DNA from: Methylomarinovum caldicuralii
GTDB taxonomy: Bacteria; Pseudomonadota; Gammaproteobacteria; Methylococcales; Methylothermaceae
Reading direction: 5' to 3'
NCBI RefSeq assembly: GCF_033126985.1
Contig: NZ_AP024714.1
Location: forward strand, 930,001 to 994,000
Length of the DNA: 64,000 bases
Within the stretch, counting starts at the first letter, position 1. Each line of letters starts with the position of its first letter. Position numbers and translations under genes: made by a program. Below the pieces are notes generated by a model. That model made no database searches. It worked only from the letters and a program-made list of their open reading frames with translations, and was not told where the DNA came from. This document shows positions 8,056 through 15,882 of this stretch, one piece after another.

Positions 8056-8670
8056 ATGGCGCGGATGAAGTTTCTCTGTGACGAGGAGCGCTGCATCGAA
8101 TGCAACGCCTGCGTCACCGCCTGCAAGAACGAGCACGAGGTGCCCTGGGGGGTCAACCGCCGCCGGGTGGTGACCCTCAACGACGGCCAGCCGGGGGAGA
8201 AATCCATCTCGGTGGCCTGCATGCACTGCTCCGACCCGCCCTGCGCCGCCGTCTGTCCGGTGGACTGCTTCCACATCACCGAAGACGGGGTGGTGCTGCA
8301 CGACAAGGATCTTTGCATCGGCTGCGGCTACTGCTTCTACGCCTGCCCCTTCGGCGCGCCCCAGTTCCCCCAGGACGGTGCCTTCGGGGTCCGGGGCAAG
8401 ATGGACAAGTGCACCTTCTGCGCCGGCGGTCCCGAGGAAGATCATTCCGAAGCCGAATTCGAGAAATACGGCCGCAACCGCTTGGCCGAGGGCAAGCTGC
8501 CGCTGTGCGCCGAGATGTGTTCCACCAAGGCGCTGCTGGCCGGCGACGGCGACGTCATCGCCGACATCTTCCGCGAGCGGGTGGTGCGCCGCGCCGACCG
8601 GGAGGAAGAACCGGCTCCGTCCAAGGCGCCGTGGGGCTGGGGGCAGGCTTACGGGGACAAGAAGCCATGA
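8056..8670 (+). CDS. fdhB: Formate dehydrogenase iron-sulfur (beta) subunit
   Basis: 204 residues from the ATG at 8056 (AAGGGGGAG ribosome-binding site); longer in-frame starts would read through the palindromic element and are rejected. Sixteen Cys occur in four groups: 13/16/19/23, 55/58/63/67, 87/90/93/97 and 119/122/151/155, enough for four [4Fe-4S] clusters, as in FdnH-type wires that carry electrons from the Mo centre to the haems of the gamma subunit. There is no C-terminal membrane anchor helix like that of E. coli FdnH. The stop overlaps the ATG of the following lipoprotein gene. Confidence 0.93.
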   Translation: MARMKFLCDEERCIECNACVTACKNEHEVPWGVNRRRVVTLNDGQPGEKSISVACMHCSDPPCAAVCPVDCFHITEDGVVLHDKDLCIGCGYCFYACPFGAPQFPQDGAFGVRGKMDKCTFCAGGPEEDHSEAEFEKYGRNRLAEGKLPLCAEMCSTKALLAGDGDVIADIFRERVVRRADREEEPAPSKAPWGWGQAYGDKKP

Positions 8671-8972
8671 AGTGGTGGGGAAGCGCTTTCGGTCATCTGG
8701 CTTCCGGGACGCCGCAAGTACGTCCCTGTAGGCTCGAAACCCGCCCGTCCAGGCCGGGTACGCCCTCCAGCCAGACGACCGAAGGCGCTTGGCGGCGCTG
8801 TGCCTTTACCCTTTTTCTGGGAGTGGTTGCCGGATTGACCGCCTGCGAGCGCCAGGCCGACCGGGTTTTCGACCGCAATCCCGAGTACGCCGGCAAGGCG
8901 GATGTCCACAAACACTACCCCGATGCCGCAACCCTGCGTAAACGGGCACTGATGGTACAGACGGACCGCTGA
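8667..8972 (+). CDS. Small lipoprotein in the fdh operon, carrying an in-frame palindromic insert
   Basis: 101 codons from an ATG overlapping the fdhB stop (ATGA). Codons 1-4 read MKWW; about codons 5-42 are encoded by palindromic element copy 3; the rest gives a hydrophobic segment and lipobox LTAC (Cys60), then a polar tail ending LRKRALMVQTDR. No internal ATG lies between the element and the lipobox. The ancestral product was probably a lipoprotein of roughly 60 residues whose signal peptide has been extended by the insertion. Whether the long leader is still processed is unknown. I do not recognise a named family; position argues for a periplasmic accessory of formate dehydrogenase. Confidence 0.65.
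   Translation: MKWWGSAFGHLASGTPQVRPCRLETRPSRPGTPSSQTTEGAWRRCAFTLFLGVVAGLTACERQADRVFDRNPEYAGKADVHKHYPDAATLRKRALMVQTDR
8681..8790 (-). repeat. Palindromic element copy 3 (core subtype B), inside a coding frame
   Basis: Arms 8681-8702 and 8769-8790 are complementary at 20 of 22 positions. The 66-base core, read on the minus strand, is almost identical to that of copy 2, including both internal stems, with one change that breaks a pair in the first stem. The element is free of stop codons in the lipoprotein frame. Ends are uncertain by one or two bases. Confidence 0.85.
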
Positions 8973-8973
8973 C

Positions 8974-9999
8974 ATGGCTACCGTGATGTCATCGACACGA
9001 AGCCGCAGACTCTGGCAGGTCACCGGGCTGGCCCTGTTGCTGCTGTCGGTGGGGCTGGTGGCGGCGACCGTCGACTGGAGCAACCCCCGCGCTGAGCTGT
9101 GGCGCCAGGTGCGCGAAGGGGTGGAAGGCTACAGCGCAGTGCGCGGTCTGGAAAGCGGCGAGCTGATCCAGGCTTCCGGCGAGGTCTGGCGCGGCTGGCG
9201 CAACGGGCCGCTGTCCTGGGCCGGGGGGCTGGTTCTCGGCGGCGTGGCGCTGGTTCTGGGACTGTTTCATCTGCTTCACGGTCCCCAGCGGCTGGAAAAG
9301 CCCCGCACCGGCATCAAGGTGCCGCGCTGGAGCCTGGGGGAGCGGGTGCTGCACTGGACCACCGCGACCCTGTTCATCGTCCTGAGTCTCACCGGCCTGA
9401 GCCTGCTCTACGGCCGCCGGCTGCTGATCCCCCTGATCGGCCACCAGACCTTCTCCGCCTATCTCGCCGTCGCCAAGTTCGCCCACAATCTCATCGGCCC
9501 CCTGTTCGTCGCCTGCCTGATCGTCATGGGTCTGATCTGGTTCCGCGACAATCTGTGGCAGCGGATTGACTGGGACTGGTTCAAGTCCTTCGGCGGCCTG
9601 TTCGGCGGCGGCCATCCCCACGCCGGGCGCATGAACGCCGGTGAGAAAGCCTGGTTCTGGCTGCTGATGACCGTGGGGGCGGTAGTGTCGGTCACCGGTT
9701 TGCTGCTCGACCTGCCCCTGTTCGGCCTCGAACGCGAGTCCCTGCAATTGAGCCACATCCTCCATGTGGCAGCAGCTCTGATCGTCATGGCCGCCGCCCT
9801 GGGGCACATCTACATCGGCACCGTGGGCACCGAGGGGGCGCTGGAAGGCATGATCTCAGGGAAGGTCGATCTGTCCTGGGTCCGGCAGCATCACGATCTG
9901 TGGCTGGAGGAATTGCAGCAGGCCGGCCGGCTTCCACGGCAGGGGGAACGCCCCAAGGTGGAGCGTCACGCCCACTTCTTCCGTCCGGACGCCGATTAG
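8974..9999 (+). CDS. fdhC: Formate dehydrogenase cytochrome b (gamma) subunit
   Basis: 341-residue integral membrane protein with about six hydrophobic segments (near residues 13-31, 79-98, 126-148, 168-190, 227-247, 258-282). The core resembles FdnI/FdoI: GERVLHWTTATLFIVLSLTGL and SHILHVAAALIVMAAALGHIYIG hold His residues suited to bind b haems and face quinone. It anchors the alpha-beta dimer and passes electrons to the quinone pool. An N-terminal extension of about 75 residues with one extra helix precedes the conserved region. It starts one base after the lipoprotein stop, so it belongs to the same operon. Confidence 0.9.
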   Translation: MATVMSSTRSRRLWQVTGLALLLLSVGLVAATVDWSNPRAELWRQVREGVEGYSAVRGLESGELIQASGEVWRGWRNGPLSWAGGLVLGGVALVLGLFHLLHGPQRLEKPRTGIKVPRWSLGERVLHWTTATLFIVLSLTGLSLLYGRRLLIPLIGHQTFSAYLAVAKFAHNLIGPLFVACLIVMGLIWFRDNLWQRIDWDWFKSFGGLFGGGHPHAGRMNAGEKAWFWLLMTVGAVVSVTGLLLDLPLFGLERESLQLSHILHVAAALIVMAAALGHIYIGTVGTEGALEGMISGKVDLSWVRQHHDLWLEELQQAGRLPRQGERPKVERHAHFFRPDAD

Positions 10000-10011
10000 C
10001 CGTTCATTGCG

Positions 10012-10026
10012 CCAGGCCAAGCCTGG
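10012..10026 (+). other. Small hairpin after the fdh operon
   Basis: CCAGGC-CAA-GCCTGG forms a perfect 6-bp stem 12 bases after the fdhC stop. It lacks a T-run, so it is a weak terminator at best. The group II intron begins about 47 bases further on. Confidence 0.4.
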
Positions 10027-10599
10027 AGAAGGAGGAAGTTATGTAGAAGGAAAGACATCGCTGAAACCTTCAGAGCGACCTGACAGGTGCAAGTCCTGTC
10101 CGGCCAAGGCTGGCCACCAGCCGGAACCGAGTGTTGCGTGGTCGAGGAGCGATCCCGACTGCGAAGCGTACACAGGGGGCCTGTAGGCCGCGTGATGGAG
10201 CCTCGAAAGTACGGAATGCGGAGCCGACGTTGTTGAACGGACGGAAGGCAACAGGGGTGGTGCTGTACTGGCCTGGCATCATCCCTCCGCCGGGGTCGAA
10301 GAGCGGGGCATGCAGGGCAAGGGTCGCCCAGGAACCTGGGAGGGCTCGATCACTCCTTGCGGGAAGAGCGGTGCGGGCGCCGTGTGAGAAAAGGCCCAGG
10401 CCCATCGGAGCGGTGTCCGGCCGATGGGAGCGAACGGGACACGAAGCAGGGTACCGGCGCGCGAAGGCGACGAAGCGCGCTGGGAAGGTGATCGAGCAAT
10501 CGGAGCCTGCCGATAGTACCTGGGAAGTCGGGGAACCTGCCCCAAGGGACCCGATGGAGGGAAGCGGCAGGTCGGACGATGGGGCTTTCGGAGGGACAG

Positions 10600-11913
10600 A
10601 TGGCCGGGACATCGAGCCAGGAGAACATCTCAACACGACAACGGAAGCTAGCGGAACTGGCCCGGATCGAACCGAAGCTGGAACTGACCACGATTGCCCA
10701 CCACATCGACGTGGTGTGGCTGGAAGAAGCCTGGCGGCGCACCCGCAAGGACGGGGCCGCCGGGGTGGACGGCGTGACTGCATCCCAATACGCAGCCGAC
10801 TTAGAGGAGAACCTGACGCGCCTGCTGGAACGGTTCAAGACCGGCCGGTATCGGGCGCCTGCGGTACGGCGCGTCCACCTGCCCAAGCCGGGAACGGGAA
10901 AGACCCGCCCGATCGGCATTCCCACGCTGGAAGACAAGGTGCTGCAACGGGCGGTGCTGATGGCGCTGGAACCCATCTTCGAGCAGGACTTTCTCGACTG
11001 CGCCTACGGGTTCCGGCCCGGACGCAGTGCCCACCAGGCCCTGGAGAGGCTATGGGGCGGGCTGATGGCCATGGGCGGTGGCTGGGTCATCGACCTGGAC
11101 ATCCAAAACTTCTTCGACGATGTGGACCGGGACCGGCTGCGGAACTTTCTGGGGCAGAGGGTGCGCGACGGCGTGATCTGCCGCGTGATCGGTAAATGGC
11201 TGAATGCCGGTGTCATGGAAGGCGGACAGCTTCACTACCCCGAACAAGGGACACCGCAAGGTGGGGTGATCTCCCCACTGCTGGCCAACCTCTACCTGCA
11301 TCACGTGCTCGACCTGTGGTTCGAGCAGACGGTCAAACCGCGACTGCAAGGCAGCGCCTTCGAAGTCCGGTTCGCCGACGATGCGGTCCTGGTGTTCAAA
11401 CGGGAAGAAGACGCCCGGCGGGTATTGGCCGTTCTGGGCAAGCGCCTGGCCAAATACGGCCTGCGCCTGCACCCGGACAAAACCCGCCTGCTCGACTTCA
11501 GAAAACCCGGACGGAAAGGCCAGAGCTTCCAATACCTGGGATTCACCCACTACTGGGGACGCTCAAGGAAAGGGCGTTGGGTCGTCAAACGCAAGACCGC
11601 CCAAGCCCGGCTCAGCCGCTCCCTGCAGGCGATCAACCACTGGTGCCGGATGCACCGCCACTGGCCGGTTGCAGACCAACAAGCGGCCCTGAGCCGCAAA
11701 CTCAAGGGGCATTATGCCTACTATGGGATCGTCGGCAACAGCCAATCGCTGGCCCGCTTCCTGTACGAGGTCAGACGGCGCTGGTACAAATGGTTGTCCC
11801 GCCGCAACCGGGAACGGATGAACTGGGACCATTTTGGGCGGCTGTACAAACGATACCCACTCCCCCCACCGCGCGTGGTTCACGGAATTGCCCGTTGCGT
11901 AGCGACGCCATAG
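10600..11913 (+). CDS. ltrA: Group II intron reverse transcriptase/maturase
   Basis: 437 residues from the ATG at 10600, chosen for its GGAGGG ribosome-binding site (an in-frame ATG at 10579 would add seven). The reverse transcriptase blocks are all present: KDGAAGVDGVT, RPIGIPTLEDKVLQRA, YGFRPGRSAHQAL, DLDIQNFFDDVD, GTPQGGVISPLLANLYLH, the catalytic FADD (Phe in place of the common Tyr), and YLGFTHYW. A maturase (thumb/X) region with HYAYYGIVGN follows, and the protein ends without an HNH endonuclease domain. Introns of this kind splice through the maturase and insert at single-stranded or structured DNA rather than by cleaving the second strand. Confidence 0.95.
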   Translation: MAGTSSQENISTRQRKLAELARIEPKLELTTIAHHIDVVWLEEAWRRTRKDGAAGVDGVTASQYAADLEENLTRLLERFKTGRYRAPAVRRVHLPKPGTGKTRPIGIPTLEDKVLQRAVLMALEPIFEQDFLDCAYGFRPGRSAHQALERLWGGLMAMGGGWVIDLDIQNFFDDVDRDRLRNFLGQRVRDGVICRVIGKWLNAGVMEGGQLHYPEQGTPQGGVISPLLANLYLHHVLDLWFEQTVKPRLQGSAFEVRFADDAVLVFKREEDARRVLAVLGKRLAKYGLRLHPDKTRLLDFRKPGRKGQSFQYLGFTHYWGRSRKGRWVVKRKTAQARLSRSLQAINHWCRMHRHWPVADQQAALSRKLKGHYAYYGIVGNSQSLARFLYEVRRRWYKWLSRRNRERMNWDHFGRLYKRYPLPPPRVVHGIARCVATP

Positions 11914-11919
11914 TCCGAG

Positions 11920-11952
11920 GAGCCGGATGCCTTAATCGGGCACGTCCGGATC
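11920..11952 (+). ncRNA. Group II intron domain V
   Basis: GAGCCGGATGC...GCACGTCCGGATC folds into the conserved catalytic hairpin: the AGC-type triad near the base (read here as GAGCC paired with GGATC), an internal bulge and a short terminal loop. It begins seven bases after the maturase stop and is followed by a GC-rich domain VI hairpin. Confidence 0.8.
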
Positions 11953-11984
11953 TGTGGGAACCGCGGGTGAGCAATCGCCCGCGG

Positions 11985-12347
11985 TCACCCGGCATCGGTT
12001 TCCTGCGCCTTGCCGTCCATGTCCTGCCAGTAGTGGGCCACCACGGCGAGATACACCAGCAGGACGATGACCGGGAACCAGAACAGCCACTGACTTCGGC
12101 CCTGGGGCACCGGGAACCATAGGATCCCGGCCAGCTTCAGCCCCCAGCCCACCAGGAACAGATAGACGCCCCAGCGGCGCATCTGCCACAGGCCGTAGCA
12201 GGAAATCAGCACCAGCGCGTTGCTGATCAGCCAGACGGCCGAGTACAGCCCCGGGATGACGAAGATCGCATACAGGGCGTTGAAGAATTTGGGCAGGGTC
12301 ATCGCCGCCACGGCAAAGCAAAGCAGGAAAATGGCTCTCGGTCGCAT
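11985..12347 (-). CDS. Small membrane protein, four helices, unknown function
   Basis: 120 residues, mostly hydrophobic, with four likely transmembrane segments (about 4-20, 28-52, 62-78, 87-106) and a short charged C-terminus MDGKAQETDAG. An AGGAG ribosome-binding site precedes the ATG at 12347. I do not recognise the family. The stop codon lies within or right beside the 3' end of the group II intron, so the last residues may have been changed by the insertion. It is divergent from the large scaffold gene that follows. Confidence 0.65.
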   Translation of the reverse strand: MRPRAIFLLCFAVAAMTLPKFFNALYAIFVIPGLYSAVWLISNALVLISCYGLWQMRRWGVYLFLVGWGLKLAGILWFPVPQGRSQWLFWFPVIVLLVYLAVVAHYWQDMDGKAQETDAG

Positions 12348-12468
12348 GTCGAAACTCCTGGTTGTGAATCGGATAACCGCCCGTTTGGCGGGAGTGGGCT
12401 AGAATTACTTGGGAAGCAGCGGGAGTCAATGGGTTTCACCGGATGCAGGCGGAGAGCGGTATGAACCG

Positions 12469-14340
12469 ATGAAGGATACGCCTTCCGTGCACTACGCCGA
12501 GATTCGCCGGCTCATTCCGCTGCACCTGCTGCCGCAGGAAAGTTGCAAACGATTGTGCAAAACGCTGGTTCCAAGGGAAGCATCGAGCGGGGAGATCCTG
12601 TTCGAACGGGGGGAGATCTCCCATGAGTGGGTTTATCTGCTCGAAGGCAGGGTTGCCCTCGAGGCCGGCGGCATCGTGATGGAAGAGCTCCAGGCCGGTG
12701 ACGACAACGCCCGTTTCCCCCTGGCGCATCAGAGCCCCCGTAAGGTGACGGCGCGCGCGCTCACGCCGCTTCGCTACATCCGTATCGACCCTCAGCGTAT
12801 CAAGCCGGCACTGCCGCAGGAAGAGACGAGGATGACAGACACCAAGCCCGGGAAAACGCAAGGCGACTGGATGACGCGGTTGTTGAAATCGCCGATCTTC
12901 CAACGGTTGCCGGCCAGCAACCTGCAAAAAATCCTGCAGCTGGAGGAGAAGGCCCTGGAGGCCGGCACGCCGGTGATCCTGCAGGGGGAGGTGGCCGACG
13001 GCGTCTTCATCCTCCGCTCCGGGCAGTGTGAGGTCAGCCGTCAGCCCCGTCCCGGCGGCAAGGTGTTCAAACTGGGAATCCTGAAGCCCGGAGACATGTT
13101 CGGGGAGGATGCGATCCTGTCCGGTCAGGCGCGGGCGGTCACGGTGACCATGGCGACCGACGGGGTCGTGTTGTGCCTTTCTCCGGAGCGATTCCGTCAA
13201 CTGGTCGCCGAGCCCGTGCTCGATTCGTTCAGTTTCGAAGCGGCCTTCCGCGAGGTGGAGCAGGGGGCGCAATGGCTGGACGTGCGCGACCCGGACCAGT
13301 TCCGGCAGCATCACATCCGCGGCAGTCTTAACATTCCTTTCTTTTCCCTGCGCATGCAATTGACCGGGCTGCAGCGGGGGCAGCGGTATATCACCGTTTC
13401 CGAAGACGGCCGCCTTGCCACTGCTGCTGCTTTTCTGCTGTTGAAGCACGGCTTCGAGGCCGCGGTGCTCGAAGGCGGATTGGGCAGTGTCCCCCCCAAG
13501 TGTCTGAACGGCGAGGTCCGGGAGGAGGCCGGGCAGGTCGAAGCGCCGGCACCGGTCGTGCCTCCGGAGGAGAAGGATGACCAGGCGCTGGAGGAATTGC
13601 AGCGGCACAACCGGCAGCTGCAGCAGCGGCTGGAAGACTTGGACGCCGAAAACCGGGACCTGTCGGCCCGATTGGCGTCCCAGGCAGAGGAAACCAAGGA
13701 GAAGGCGGCACTGGAAGCCGAGGCGGAAACCCTGCGCCGGCGGGTCGCCGAACTGGAGGCGGTCATCCGCGATTATTGCAAGGCCGCGGCCGAGATGGAG
13801 GGGGACGACCGGCTCCAGGCGCTGCAGACGGAATTGGAGATGGTGCGGGAGCAGGCCGAGGCCGATGTAGCGGCGATGCGCCGGCAGGTCGAGGCGCTGC
13901 GGGCCCGTTGCCGGGAGTTGGCGCAGGAAAGTGGTGAGGGCATGAGCTGGCATCCACCGGCGGATTGGACGGCTTTGGAGCCCGAGGATCTGCCGCTGCT
14001 CCAGCCCGCCCCCCAGGCCGATGGGGAAGCGGCTCGGCGTGGCTGGGTCGGACCGCTGCTGTGGACCCTGGTGGGCGCGCTGGCGAGCCTGGCGCTGCTG
14101 GGGATCGGGCTGCAGAGTGAAAGCGGCCGCCGCTGGCTGGCGCAGTGGCTCTGGGACGGCCAGGTGGCGGAGGAATCAGCGCCGGTGGCGCCGGAGCCGG
14201 AAGGGCAAACACAGCCGCCCGAAGACCAGGATCTTTTTGCCGCAGAACCGGGTGCGGTATCTCTGGACAAAGGCGGGAAGGAAGGTACGGCGACCGCCGG
14301 TGAGGCGCCGCCCGAGGAGGAAGACCTGTTCGCCGAATGA
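12469..14340 (+). CDS. Membrane-anchored tandem cNMP-binding / rhodanese-like / coiled-coil protein
   Basis: 623 residues from the ATG at 12469 (a TTG sixty bases earlier is open but unattractive). Order: a degenerate cyclic-nucleotide-binding fold (about 15-115), a better one (about 140-250) with the phosphate-cassette pattern FGEDAILSGQARAVTV, a rhodanese-like domain (about 255-340) beginning WLDVRDPDQFRQHHIRGSLNIP in which the catalytic Cys position reads Ser (VSEDGR), a long coiled coil (about 375-500), one transmembrane helix (about 527-551) and an acidic Pro-rich tail ending EEEDLFAE. The design suggests an inner-membrane signalling or scaffold protein that senses a nucleotide; no enzymatic rhodanese activity is expected. 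Partners are unknown. Confidence 0.8.
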   Translation: MKDTPSVHYAEIRRLIPLHLLPQESCKRLCKTLVPREASSGEILFERGEISHEWVYLLEGRVALEAGGIVMEELQAGDDNARFPLAHQSPRKVTARALTPLRYIRIDPQRIKPALPQEETRMTDTKPGKTQGDWMTRLLKSPIFQRLPASNLQKILQLEEKALEAGTPVILQGEVADGVFILRSGQCEVSRQPRPGGKVFKLGILKPGDMFGEDAILSGQARAVTVTMATDGVVLCLSPERFRQLVAEPVLDSFSFEAAFREVEQGAQWLDVRDPDQFRQHHIRGSLNIPFFSLRMQLTGLQRGQRYITVSEDGRLATAAAFLLLKHGFEAAVLEGGLGSVPPKCLNGEVREEAGQVEAPAPVVPPEEKDDQALEELQRHNRQLQQRLEDLDAENRDLSARLASQAEETKEKAALEAEAETLRRRVAELEAVIRDYCKAAAEMEGDDRLQALQTELEMVREQAEADVAAMRRQVEALRARCRELAQESGEGMSWHPPADWTALEPEDLPLLQPAPQADGEAARRGWVGPLLWTLVGALASLALLGIGLQSESGRRWLAQWLWDGQVAEESAPVAPEPEGQTQPPEDQDLFAAEPGAVSLDKGGKEGTATAGEAPPEEEDLFAE

Positions 14341-14356
14341 TGTCAGAGGCAAACGA

Positions 14357-14376
14357 AACCCCGCCGCGGCGGGGTT
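14357..14376. terminator. Bidirectional terminator hairpin
   Basis: AACCCCGCCG and CGGCGGGGTT form a perfect 20-base palindrome 16 bases after the scaffold gene's stop and 5 bases before the end of the convergent rpmG. The poly-U tail is weak on both sides, so efficiency is uncertain. Confidence 0.65.
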
Positions 14377-14381
14377 CGAGG

Positions 14382-14537
14382 TCATTTGATCTTGGCTTCC
14401 CGGAAGATCACGTGCTTGCGCACCACTGGATCGTACTTCTTGAATTCCAGTTTGTCCGGCGTGTTGCGCTTGTTCTTGGTGGTGGTGTAGTAGTAGCCGG
14501 TGCCGGCGCTGGACACCAGTTTGATCTTTTCGCGCAT
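14382..14537 (-). CDS. rpmG: 50S ribosomal protein L33
   Basis: 51 residues, reading [22 protein letters not shown] and ending REAKIK. This matches the zinc-free form of bL33, since the CxxC pairs of the zinc-type paralogue are absent. It follows rpmB on the same strand, the normal rpmB-rpmG operon. AAGGAG ribosome-binding site upstream. Confidence 0.97.
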   Translation of the reverse strand: MREKIKLVSSAGTGYYYTTTKNKRNTPDKLEFKKYDPVVRKHVIFREAKIK

Positions 14538-14561
14538 GGCTTAACTCTCCTTATGGCCTGA

Positions 14562-14798
14562 TCAGATCTTGACGCCGCGCTGGCGCATTTCCGCAAGCAC
14601 GGTGTCGATGCCCTTCTTGTCGATGATGCGCATGCCCTGGCTGGAAACCCGCAGGCGCACCCAGCGACCCTCGCTTTCCACCCAGAACTTGCGGGTGTGC
14701 AGGTTCGGCAGGAAGCGGCGCTTGGTCTTGTTGTTGGCGTGGGAGACGTTGTTGCCGGTCATGGGACGTTTGCCCGTCACTTGACATACTCTGGACAT
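14562..14798 (-). CDS. rpmB: 50S ribosomal protein L28
   Basis: 78 residues: [33 protein letters not shown], then HTRKFWVES and [18 protein letters not shown], the standard bL28 sequence. First gene of the rpmB-rpmG pair and divergent from gshB. Part of the large ribosomal subunit near the peptidyl-tRNA exit region. Confidence 0.97.
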   Translation of the reverse strand: MSRVCQVTGKRPMTGNNVSHANNKTKRRFLPNLHTRKFWVESEGRWVRLRVSSQGMRIIDKKGIDTVLAEMRQRGVKI

Positions 14799-14922
14799 TT
14801 CTAAACCCCGATATACCCAGTCGATTCAAACGAGCAATTCTAGCGCAAGTTGGGGTGCGGAGCAAAAAACGGAAAGTGTTATCATGGAACGCCCCCGATC
14901 AACACGGAATGCGAACGAGACG

Positions 14923-15882
14923 ATGACCGCCGCGAGGATCAAGCTGGGGATCGTGATGGATCCGATCCAGAACATCAACATCCACAAGGACAGCAGCTTC
15001 GCCATGCTGCTGGAGGCCCAGGCGCGGGGCTGGGAACTCGCGTACATGGAACTGGGCGATATGTATCTGCGCGACGGCCGCACCTTCGCCCGCATGCGCC
15101 GTCTTGCGGTCAGGCGCGATCCACAACGCTGGTATGCGTTTGAGGACGAAACGGTGCAGCCCCTGGACTGCCTGGACGTGATCCTGATGCGCAAGGATCC
15201 GCCCTTCGACCAGGAATACATCTACGCCACCTATCTGCTCGAGTGCGCCGAACAAAAGGGGGTTCTGGTGGTCAACAAACCCCAGAGCCTGCGTGACGCC
15301 AACGAAAAGCTGTTCACCGCCTGGTTTCCCCAGTGCTGCGCCCCCACCCTGGTGGCCCGCGATCCGCAGCGTTTCCGCGCTTTCCTGGCCGAGCAGGGGG
15401 AAATCATCATGAAACCCCTGGACGGCATGGGCGGTGCCTCGATTTTCTACCTGCATCCGGCCGATCCCAATGTCAGTGTCATCCTCGAAACCATGACCCG
15501 CCACGGCAGCCGCTTCGTGATGGCCCAGCGCTATCTGCCCGAAATCAAGGACGGCGACAAACGCATCCTGCTGATCGATGGCGAGCCGGTTCCCTACGCT
15601 CTGGCGCGGATTCCCGCCCAAGGGGAACTGCGGGGCAATCTGGCCGCCGGCGGCCGGGCCGAGGGCCGGCCCCTGAGCGACCGCGACCGTTGGATCTGCA
15701 GCCAGGTGGGGCCGGAACTTAGCCGCCGTGGTCTGATCTTCGCCGGCATCGACGTGATCGGCGATTATCTCACCGAGATCAACGTCACCAGCCCCACCTG
15801 CATTCAGGAATTGGATAAACTATTTGGACTGAACCTCAGCGCCCAGTTGATGAACGAAATCGAGGCCCGTTTGTCCCCATGA
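14923..15882 (+). CDS. gshB: Glutathione synthetase
   Basis: 319 residues from the ATG at 14923, which puts IKLGIVMDPIQNINIHKDSS at the same distance from the start as in E. coli GshB; an ATG at 14884 with GGAAAG in front would add 13 residues. ATP-grasp signatures are present: LMRKDPPFDQEYIYATYLLE, IIMKPLDGMGGASIF (ATP-binding lysine and glycine loop), GDKRILLIDGEPV and the C-terminal EINVTSPTCIQELD. It joins gamma-glutamylcysteine and glycine. The stop overlaps the tonB start, opening a run of tightly spaced genes to pyrC'. Confidence 0.95.
   Translation: MTAARIKLGIVMDPIQNINIHKDSSFAMLLEAQARGWELAYMELGDMYLRDGRTFARMRRLAVRRDPQRWYAFEDETVQPLDCLDVILMRKDPPFDQEYIYATYLLECAEQKGVLVVNKPQSLRDANEKLFTAWFPQCCAPTLVARDPQRFRAFLAEQGEIIMKPLDGMGGASIFYLHPADPNVSVILETMTRHGSRFVMAQRYLPEIKDGDKRILLIDGEPVPYALARIPAQGELRGNLAAGGRAEGRPLSDRDRWICSQVGPELSRRGLIFAGIDVIGDYLTEINVTSPTCIQELDKLFGLNLSAQLMNEIEARLSP

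Larger units (their letters stand above)
10073..11989 (+). mobile_element. Group II intron with endonuclease-less maturase
   Basis: About 1.9 kb. The 5' end is placed at GAGCGACCTGACAGG (10073), which resembles the GUGCG-type start with one substitution; roughly 500 bases of structured, gene-free ribozyme sequence (domains I-III) follow, then the maturase gene in the domain IV position, then domain V at 11920-11952 and a domain VI hairpin near 11956-11989. It is in the same orientation as the fdh operon and sits in the gap behind fdhC, interrupting no recognisable gene. Both boundaries are estimates; an ATG-TAG at 10041 with a strong ribosome-binding site may be the relic of an exon. Confidence 0.85.

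Noticed and set aside
7772-8081. Two overlapping frames of about 98 codons between fdhA and fdhB
   Set aside because: They consist almost wholly of translated palindromic elements, and the similarity between their halves comes from the repeat cores, not from a protein family.
4911-8318. Open frame of more than 1100 codons on the minus strand opposite the formate dehydrogenase genes
   Set aside because: It is the antisense shadow of fdhA and fdhB in GC-rich DNA; its translation is low-complexity (Gly/Ala/His/Val) without recognisable motifs.
10041-10046. ATG followed by TAG after a strong GGAGGAAG site, as a gene interrupted by the intron
   Set aside because: No matching coding continuation exists beyond the intron, where a gene on the other strand ends; kept only as a possible exon relic.
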